Program-made: the position numbers and the translations under genes | DNA from: Clostridiales bacterium | GTDB lineage: Bacteria > Bacillota > Clostridia > Oscillospirales > QAMX01 | Reading direction: 5' to 3' | Length of the DNA: 21,817 nt | Assembly: GCA_016303065.1 (NCBI GenBank) | Contig: JAEDMJ010000031.1 | Span: forward strand, 1-21,817 | Part shown: positions 1-5,004 of the stretch, in pieces | How positions within the stretch are numbered: position 1 is the first letter of the stretch | Layout of the letters: the number at the start of each line of letters is the position of its first letter | Notes under the pieces: model-generated | Seen by the model: only the letters and a program-made list of their open reading frames with translations | Database searches by the model: none | Told to the model about the DNA's origin: nothing

Positions 1-408
1 GACGATTTCTCCGACGAGACGGCAGGTCTTTTCGTCGTAGGATTTCAGTCTGCATTCAAGGGCGAGCGGGAGCTCGGAAAAGAGCGGGGCGTCGACAAAT
101 TCGCTCTTTTGAGCGTGCCAGCCGGTTTTTTCGATTTTGTCGGGGAAGTCGTTTCCGGAGACGATTCCGACGTAGTCCGCCGCAACGGCGTTTTCCGCGT
201 TTGCCGGGCTGACGGTGAACGCGGCTCTGGCGAGAATGTTTTTTGTGGTTTTGTGCCCTGCGCTTACGCAGATGGAGATCTCGTTTTCTTCGCTGATCCC
301 GCCCCAGGCCGCGTTCATCGCATTGGGCGCTCCGTTTTCGTCATAGGAGCCGATGATGAGCACCGGCATGGGGTAGAGCGTGGGCTGGGGTCCGTAATTT
401 TTACGCAT
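1..408 (-). CDS. flavin reductase-like FMN-binding protein (partial)
   Basis: The frame is open on the minus strand from an ATG at 406-408 to the left edge, giving 136 N-terminal residues with no stop. The product begins MRKNYGPQPTLYPMPVLIIG and continues with NAMNAAWGGISEENEISICV and a KTTKNILARAAFTVSPA stretch. This is the pattern of the flavin reductase-like / flavoredoxin family, in which the P-x-P-V-x-I-I-G start and N-x-M-x-A-x-W-G segment build the FMN site. Such proteins bind FMN and pass electrons between NAD(P)H or ferredoxin-type donors and partner proteins. AGAGGAA lies about 9 bases upstream of the ATG, and a separate promoter sits at 505-533. The ZIP gene lies upstream on the same strand, but the 237-bp gap and own promoter suggest separate expression. 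The C-terminus is outside the window, so length and completeness cannot be judged. Confidence 0.82.
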   Translation of the reverse strand, partial: MRKNYGPQPTLYPMPVLIIGSYDENGAPNAMNAAWGGISEENEISICVSAGHKTTKNILARAAFTVSPANAENAVAADYVGIVSGNDFPDKIEKTGWHAQKSEFVDAPLFSELPLALECRLKSYDEKTCRLVGEIV

Positions 409-504
409 ATCGGATATTCCTCTTTTCGCTGTTGAATTTGTGACGGGAAAGCTGCCGCGGCAAGCCGCGGCGCGTTTGAACGGAGAAGTGAGTTTTGGAA
501 ATTG

Positions 505-533
505 ACTGTACCATTTGCGGCGGCGAAAGTCAA
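505..533 (-). promoter_or_regulatory. sigma-A promoter for flavin reductase-like gene
   Basis: On the minus strand, TTGACT (complement of 528-533) and TACAGT (complement of 505-510) are separated by exactly 17 bases. The -10 is preceded by TGG, which gives an extended -10. Transcription would start near 498, leaving a leader of roughly 90 bases before the ATG at 408. That leader holds a GC-rich palindromic patch around 452-472. Confidence 0.65.
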
Positions 534-538
534 TGTTC

Positions 539-610
539 TGCGCGCCGGGCGGCGATTTTTTGACGCTGAACAAAAGCCTTTTTGGGGCAAAGCGTTTTGC
601 CCGGCGCGCA
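539..610. repeat. 12-bp perfect inverted repeat, long hairpin
   Basis: TGCGCGCCGGGC (539-550) and GCCCGGCGCGCA (599-610) are perfect inverted repeats 48 bases apart. The interior has further complementarity (GACGCT near 562 with AGCGT near 591). It lies just downstream of the ZIP gene on the minus strand and upstream of the flavin reductase promoter. It could act as a terminator or transcript-end structure for the ZIP gene, although there is no long U-run directly after the stem. Confidence 0.5.
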
Positions 611-645
611 CTCGCTGCCTGTCGGGTGATGAAAAAATCCCGGCC

Positions 646-1401
646 TCAGCCGAGGAGCACGTCCGAAACGAGCATGACGCAGAAGCCGACCAAAAGCGCG
701 TATGTTGCGCCGCGTTCGCTTCCGTGGGCATGGGTTTCGGGGATCATCTCGTCGCTTATGACATAGAGCATCGTTCCTCCGGCGAATGCAAGGGCAAAGG
801 GCAGTATTGCGGAGGAGATGCTGACCGCAAAATAGCCGATAAGCGTTCCGACAACTTCCACAAGTCCCGTCGCAAGCGCGCAGAGAAAGGTTTTTCCCGG
901 CTTCACGCCGACAGAAAGCATCGGCCCGATTATGACCATGCCCTCGGGAATGTTCTGAAGCGCGATGCCTCCGGCGATCAGGAGCGCCTCCGAGGTGCTG
1001 CCGGAACCGAAGCCCACTCCGGCGGCGATGCCTTCGGGGAGATTGTGTATGGCGATGGCGGTCACAAAGAGAAGGACCTTGCTGATGCTCCGGTTTGAAC
1101 TGTGTTCCTGCGGCTCTGCGCCGACAAGCCTGTGAAGATGGGGGACGAGCCTGTCCACAAGGTTAAGACACAGCGCTCCGGCAAAAATTCCGGCAACCGT
1201 GACGGCGATTCCGAACTTTCCGCCGTATTCGACGGAAGGGATGATAAGGCCGAGAACGGCGGCGGCAAGCATGACGCCTGCGGCAAAGGCGAGAACAATG
1301 TCGCTGAACCTGTGGGAGATCTTTTTGAAAGCAAAACCGATCGCTGCACCGGCGACCGTCGCGCCTCCGACGCCGAGAGCGGTCAGAAGGACTATTTTCA
1401 T
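646..1401 (-). CDS. ZIP family metal transporter
   Basis: This is a 251-residue integral membrane protein of the ZIP (ZupT/GufA-like) family, which moves zinc or other divalent metals into the cytoplasm. It starts MKIVLLTALGVGGATVAGAA, has about eight hydrophobic segments, and carries the two signature helices with metal ligands: HNLPEGIAAGVGFGS in the fourth and ALQNIPEGMVIIGP in the fifth. A short polar loop (HRLVGAEPQEHSSN) sits where the variable His-rich loop of ZIP proteins is found. The reading frame is open well upstream, across csoR and copA, but AGGAGG at 1412-1417 (complement) fixes the start at 1401 and matches the usual family length. The gene is divergent from the csoR-copA operon, with 113 bp between the two promoters' outer edges and starts. 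The transported metal cannot be told from sequence. Confidence 0.9.
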   Translation of the reverse strand: MKIVLLTALGVGGATVAGAAIGFAFKKISHRFSDIVLAFAAGVMLAAAVLGLIIPSVEYGGKFGIAVTVAGIFAGALCLNLVDRLVPHLHRLVGAEPQEHSSNRSISKVLLFVTAIAIHNLPEGIAAGVGFGSGSTSEALLIAGGIALQNIPEGMVIIGPMLSVGVKPGKTFLCALATGLVEVVGTLIGYFAVSISSAILPFALAFAGGTMLYVISDEMIPETHAHGSERGATYALLVGFCVMLVSDVLLG

Positions 1402-1448
1402 TTTTTTTCTGCCTCCTGTTATTGAAATAATTTCTGTCTTCCTACAGA

Positions 1449-1477
1449 ATAATAGCATGAACGCCTCCGGGATGCAA
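1449..1477 (-). promoter_or_regulatory. promoter for ZIP transporter gene
   Basis: On the minus strand TTGCAT (complement of 1472-1477) and TATTAT (complement of 1449-1454) are 17 bases apart, with TGC in front of the -10 (extended -10). The expected start point is about 40 bases upstream of the ATG. No CsoR- or Zur-type palindrome is evident over this promoter. Confidence 0.6.
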
Positions 1478-1514
1478 GAAAAACTTTTGCCGGAAAAATA
1501 ATTTTGGAAAACCG

Positions 1515-1543
1515 TTGACATATACCCCGTGGGGGTATATAAT
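1515..1543 (+). promoter_or_regulatory. csoR-copA promoter with CsoR operator
   Basis: TTGACA (1515-1520) and TATAAT (1538-1543) are both consensus with a 17-bp spacer. The spacer is filled by TATACCCC-GTG-GGGGTATA (1521-1539), an 8-bp perfect inverted repeat around 3 bases. This matches the known CsoR operator pattern of TACCC and GGGTA half-sites around a G/C-rich centre. CsoR bound here would cover the whole RNA polymerase contact region, and Cu(I) would release it. The operon therefore is very probably autoregulated by its first gene. Confidence 0.88.
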
Positions 1544-1605
1544 AACTGCGGAAAGAAAAACCGGAGGGCGCGGAGCCGCTGCGGTCTCTGAGGGGAGGTA
1601 GGGCA

Positions 1606-1902
1606 GTGAACAAGGAATGCTGCGCAAGAAAAAAGGTGCGTTCGCCGGAGGAATACAAAAGCCTTTTGAACCGGCTGAGCCGGATCGAAGGTCAGGTTCG
1701 GGGCATTAGGGGCATGGTTGAAAAGGACGCCTACTGCACCGACATACTGGTGCAGGTGGCGGCGGTGAATGCAGCGCTGAACGCATTCAACCGCGAACTT
1801 TTGGCAAACCATATACGGACCTGTGTTTCGGAGGACATACGAGCAGGGAAGGACGAAACGGTTGACGAGCTTGTTTCGACTTTGAAAAAGCTGATGAAAT
1901 AG
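1606..1902 (+). CDS. csoR: copper-sensing transcriptional repressor CsoR
   Basis: This 98-residue, all-helical protein is of the CsoR/RcnR (DUF156) family. These repressors bind DNA as tetramers without a classical HTH and let go when Cu(I) binds. The copper ligands of the CsoR branch are all present: Cys44 in the DAYCTDILVQ stretch, and His69 and Cys73 in ANHIRTCV. The N-terminal arm contains LLNRLSRIEGQVRGI, the signature DNA-contact helix. A pair of extra cysteines at positions 5-6 lies outside the known site. The start is GTG at 1606, supported by GGGGAGG at 1592-1598 with 7 bases of spacing. The gene is followed after 18 bases by copA and preceded by its own operator, so copper-triggered derepression of csoR-copA is the clear expectation. 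Confidence 0.95.
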   Translation: MNKECCARKKVRSPEEYKSLLNRLSRIEGQVRGIRGMVEKDAYCTDILVQVAAVNAALNAFNRELLANHIRTCVSEDIRAGKDETVDELVSTLKKLMK

Positions 1903-1920
1903 CGCGCGTGGGAGAGTGTG

Positions 1921-4422
1921 ATGTTGGACCAGTACAGAATTACCGGAATGAGCTGCAGCGCGTGCAGCGCGAGAATTGAAAAAGCGGTGATGAAGGTTCC
2001 CGGGGTGACTGCGTGTTCGGTAAGCCTTCTCACCAACTCCATGGGCGTGGAGGGGACGGCCCCGGAGGCCGAAATCGTCGCGGCGGTGAAAGCTGCGGGG
2101 TACGGCGCGGAGAAGAAAAAATCCGGGGCAGGGACGCAATCGCCGGAGGGCGGGAACGGACTCGGAGATGCGGAGACGCCGGCGCTGAGAAAGCGGCTGA
2201 TCGCGTCGCTTGTGTTCCTTGTCCTTTTGATGTATGTTTCGATGGGTCATGCCATGCTCGGCTGGCCGATGCCGGAATTTTTTGAGGGAAACCATATTGC
2301 CGTCGGACTTTTACAGCTTCTGCTCTCTGCGGCAGTCATGGTGATCAATCAGAAGTTTTTCATAAACGGTTTCAAAAGTCTCTGGAAGCGTTCGCCGAAC
2401 ATGGACACTCTCGTGGCCTTGGGCGCTGCGGCGGCCTTTGGATACAGCGCTTATGCGCTGTTTTACATGACCGGGACGGCGCACGGAGGCGCAGGGTCTT
2501 CGGAAATGGCCCACGAATTTTATTTTGAGTCCGCGGCAATGATCCTTTCGCTTGTCACCGTGGGAAAAATGCTGGAGGCGAGGGCGAAGGGAAGGACGAC
2601 GGACGCGCTCAGAAGCCTTATGGACCTTGCCCCGAAGACTGCGTCGGTGATCCGAAACGGAACGGAAGAGACTGTGCCCGTGGAGCGGGTGAAAAAGGGC
2701 GACATATTTGCGGTCAGACCGGGAGAAAGTATTCCGGTGGACGGAACCGTTCTGTCCGGAGCCGCTGCCGTTGACGAGTCCGCCCTGACGGGGGAAAGCG
2801 TTCCTGCGGACAAATCTCCGGGGGACAGCGTTTCGGCGGCGACGGTGAACCTCTCGGGGTATATCCGCTGTGAGGCGACGCGCGTGGGCGAGGATACGAC
2901 GCTTTCCCAGATCATTAAGCTGGTGAGCGACGCCGCCGCGACCAAGGCTCCGATAGCGCGCATTGCCGACAGGGTGTCCGGAGTGTTCGTGCCGGTTGTG
3001 ATGGCGGTCGCCGCGGTGACCGCCGCGGCGTGGATGATCTTTGGCGGCAACGGCGCGGGGTATGCGCTCTCGCGCGGAATATCCGTGCTGGTGATAAGCT
3101 GTCCGTGCGCTTTGGGACTTGCCACGCCGGTGGCCATAATGGTCGCTTCCGGAGTCGGCGCAAAGCACGGCATACTTTTCAAAACTGCCGAATCGCTGGA
3201 AAAGACCGGAAAAATCAAAACGGTGGCCATGGACAAAACCGGGACGCTCACGCAGGGGAAACCGAAAGTGACCGATATCGCCGCCGCGGAGGGCGTGACG
3301 GAGCAAACGCTTATCTCGGCTGCTTTTGCGCTTGAAGCCAAAAGCGAACACCCTCTGGCCCGGGCTATTGTCGAAGCCGCGGCCGAAAGAGGGCTGACTG
3401 CGGCCGAGACCGTCGATTTCTGCGTCCGTCCGGGCAACGGGCTTGAGGCGACGCTTGACGGATGCCGTATCCGCGGAGGAAACGCGGAATTTGTCGGAGC
3501 TTTCGCAGGGATACCGCAAAAAATATTGCTCTGCGCGGAAAAATTTTCCGGTGAAGGAAAAACTCCGCTGTTTTTCAGCCGCGGAGAGACGCTTCTGGGC
3601 GTGATCGCCGTGGCGGACGTTTTGAAGCCGGACAGCCGCCGGGCAATACGCGAGCTTACGGATATGGGCGTTCGGGTCGTAATGCTGACAGGGGACAACG
3701 AGCGCACGGCGAAAGCCGTCGGAAAGGATGCCGGAGTGGACGAGATAATCGCCGGAGTCCTGCCGGAGGGAAAGGAAAACGCGGTACGCCGCCTGTCCGG
3801 CCGGGGCGCGGTCGCTATGGTCGGCGACGGAATAAACGACGCGCCGGCTCTCACCCGGGCGGACGTGGGAATCGCCATCGGCGCGGGAACGGACGTTGCG
3901 ATTGACGCGGCCGACGTCGTGCTTGTGAACGGCAGCCTCTCCGACGTCCCGGCGGCAATCAGGCTCAGCCGGATGACTCTTCGGAACATTCGCCAGAACC
4001 TTTTCTGGGCGTTTTTCTACAACCTTCTGGGAATTCCGATTGCCGCGGGCGTGTTTATTCCGCTCTTCGGTCTTGAGCTGAACCCGATGTTTGGGGCTGC
4101 GGCGATGAGCCTTTCAAGCGTATGCGTGGTGTCAAACGCACTGAGACTGAACCTTGCGGACATCCGCCGCGCGGACAGGGACGGATCCGCCCGGAAAAAA
4201 AGAGTAAAGGAGAAAAAGAAAATGCAGAAGACGGTAAAAATCGAAGGCATGATGTGCTCCCATTGCGAGGCGAGAGTGCAAAAAGCGCTTGAAGCCCTCC
4301 CGGGAGTTGAATCGGCAAAAACGGACCACAAAAAGGGCACGGCGGTTCTCACGCTCTCCTCGGACGTCTCCGACGAAGTCATCAGAAAGACCGTTGAAGA
4401 CCAGGGGTATGCCGTTTTGTGA
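1921..4422 (+). CDS. copA: Cu(I)-translocating P1B-type ATPase, CopZ-like C-terminus
   Basis: This 833-residue copper exporter in the cytoplasmic membrane has, in order: an N-terminal heavy-metal-associated domain with GMSCSAC (about residues 9-15); membrane helices from about 93; the actuator TGES motif near 290; the ion-path CPC motif near 394-396; the phosphorylation site DKTGTLT near 438; SEHP near 475; TGD near 590; and GDGINDAP near 635-642. FFYNLLGIP and MSLSS in the last two helices are the Cu(I)-specific NY and MSxSS motifs. A basic linker (about 754-767) leads to a second heavy-metal domain with GMMCSHC near 776-782 that reads like a stand-alone CopZ. ATG at 1921 is preferred over the GTG three bases earlier because it is better spaced from GGGAGAG at 1910-1916. 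It is the second gene of the CsoR operon. Confidence 0.95.
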   Translation: MLDQYRITGMSCSACSARIEKAVMKVPGVTACSVSLLTNSMGVEGTAPEAEIVAAVKAAGYGAEKKKSGAGTQSPEGGNGLGDAETPALRKRLIASLVFLVLLMYVSMGHAMLGWPMPEFFEGNHIAVGLLQLLLSAAVMVINQKFFINGFKSLWKRSPNMDTLVALGAAAAFGYSAYALFYMTGTAHGGAGSSEMAHEFYFESAAMILSLVTVGKMLEARAKGRTTDALRSLMDLAPKTASVIRNGTEETVPVERVKKGDIFAVRPGESIPVDGTVLSGAAAVDESALTGESVPADKSPGDSVSAATVNLSGYIRCEATRVGEDTTLSQIIKLVSDAAATKAPIARIADRVSGVFVPVVMAVAAVTAAAWMIFGGNGAGYALSRGISVLVISCPCALGLATPVAIMVASGVGAKHGILFKTAESLEKTGKIKTVAMDKTGTLTQGKPKVTDIAAAEGVTEQTLISAAFALEAKSEHPLARAIVEAAAERGLTAAETVDFCVRPGNGLEATLDGCRIRGGNAEFVGAFAGIPQKILLCAEKFSGEGKTPLFFSRGETLLGVIAVADVLKPDSRRAIRELTDMGVRVVMLTGDNERTAKAVGKDAGVDEIIAGVLPEGKENAVRRLSGRGAVAMVGDGINDAPALTRADVGIAIGAGTDVAIDAADVVLVNGSLSDVPAAIRLSRMTLRNIRQNLFWAFFYNLLGIPIAAGVFIPLFGLELNPMFGAAAMSLSSVCVVSNALRLNLADIRRADRDGSARKKRVKEKKKMQKTVKIEGMMCSHCEARVQKALEALPGVESAKTDHKKGTAVLTLSSDVSDEVIRKTVEDQGYAVL
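4205..4212 (+). promoter_or_regulatory. internal ribosome-binding site before CopZ-like domain
   Basis: TAAAGGAG lies inside copA, 9 bases before an in-frame ATG at 4222. The spacing and strength are as good as those of true gene starts in this window. It sits in the codons for the basic interdomain linker (KRVKEKKKM), so translation could begin here a second time. Confidence 0.55.
4222..4422 (+). other. CopZ-like chaperone segment within copA
   Basis: These 67 codons (66 residues and stop) begin at Met 768 of CopA and encode one complete heavy-metal-associated domain: MQKTVKIEGMMCSHCEARV, then KALEALPGVESAKTDHKKG and a terminal EDQGYAVL. The size and motif layout are those of the free copper chaperone CopZ, which hands Cu(I) to CopA. 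No stop codon separates it from the ATPase. It may work as a tethered domain, as a separately initiated small protein from the internal ATG, or both. In E. coli a free copper-binding domain is also made from copA, by ribosomal frameshifting, so a dual-product copA has precedent by another mechanism. Confidence 0.6.
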
Positions 4423-4440
4423 AAAAAGCAAATCCGGAAA

Positions 4441-4479
4441 AATCCGCAGCGCAAAAAGAGTGTGCGCTGCGGATTTTTT
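4441..4479 (+). terminator. intrinsic terminator after csoR-copA
   Basis: AATCCGCAGCGCA (4441-4453) pairs perfectly over 13 bases with TGCGCTGCGGATT (4463-4475), with a 9-base loop and a T-run through 4479. It starts 18 bases after the copA stop. Confidence 0.93.
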
Positions 4480-4533
4480 CAGCGGGGAATTGCGTCGCAG
4501 AGAGAAAAAATACAGGGCGGCGCAAAAAAGTTA

Positions 4534-4562
4534 TTGACATATTCTCAAAACAGAGGTACTAT
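4534..4562 (+). promoter_or_regulatory. promoter for DUF134-oxidoreductase-ABC operon
   Basis: TTGACA (4534-4539) is separated by 17 bases from TACTAT (4557-4562). The predicted transcript starts near 4569 and leaves about a 50-base leader before the ATG at 4621. No other promoter is obvious before 10517, so this one probably drives the five overlapping genes through 10248. Confidence 0.75.
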
Positions 4563-4620
4563 ATATATGCGGCGGAAAAAGGCTTTTCCGCGCGGATATC
4601 GGGAGAAAAGGGGTGATCGG

Positions 4621-5004
4621 ATGCCGAGACCGGAAAAATGCCGGCGAATTTGCTCTGAGCCGAAGGTGAAACAGTTTGTGCCGAAGGGCGGGGGCTCGGG
4701 CGGAGAAGTGGTTTTGGGCTACGACGAATTTGAATCCCTCCGTCTGATCGACCGGGAAAATTACAGCCAGCTCTATTGTGCGGAAAAGATGGGTGTGAGC
4801 CGGGCGACGGTGGCGCGGATATATGAAAGTGCGAGAAAAAAGCTTGCGGAAACTCTTGTGGAGGGAAAAGTGCTGAGAATCAGCGGCGGGGACGTTGTCG
4901 TCTGCGCGCATATGCGCCCCGAATGCGCCGGAGTCGAGCACTGCTGTCACAGGAAAAATACGGAAAACAATTCAGAAATGACTGAAAGGAAGACTGAAAA
5001 ATGA
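4621..5004 (+). CDS. DUF134 family HTH protein, Cys-rich
   Basis: The 127-residue product starts MPRPEKCRRICSEP, the characteristic opening of the DUF134 family (small proteins with a sigma-factor region-4-like helix-turn-helix; no settled function known to me). A conserved GYDEFESLRLIDRENYSQ segment is followed by the HTH at about residues 50-80 (AEKMGVSRATVARIYESARKKLAE). Cysteines are plentiful: C7, C11, C53, C95, C102, C108 and C109, the last four in a C-terminal cluster with His97, His107 and His110 that could bind a metal, Fe-S cluster or react with sulfur species. The reading frame is open further upstream into the promoter and terminator, so 4621 is chosen, with AAAGGGG at 4607-4613. 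Its stop overlaps the next start (ATGA at 5001-5004). A role as regulator of the operon is inferred from position and fold. Confidence 0.88.
   Translation: MPRPEKCRRICSEPKVKQFVPKGGGSGGEVVLGYDEFESLRLIDRENYSQLYCAEKMGVSRATVARIYESARKKLAETLVEGKVLRISGGDVVVCAHMRPECAGVEHCCHRKNTENNSEMTERKTEK

Noticed and set aside
1402..2295. An upstream extension of the ZIP gene giving 549 residues
   Set aside because: The extension runs antisense through csoR and part of copA, and through the mapped promoters. AGGAGG before 1401 and the family length support the short form.
2311..3989. Long minus-strand open frames opposite copA
   Set aside because: They are low-complexity translations rich in Ser, Arg and Pro with no ribosome-binding site, lying opposite a clear CopA.
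4222..4422. copA and copZ as two genes separated by a sequencing frameshift
   Set aside because: The frame is continuous, and fused architectures of this kind occur, so no error needs to be assumed.
4462..4620. An N-terminal extension of the DUF134 protein
   Set aside because: It would begin within the copA terminator and cross the promoter; the family always opens with the MPRP-type sequence.
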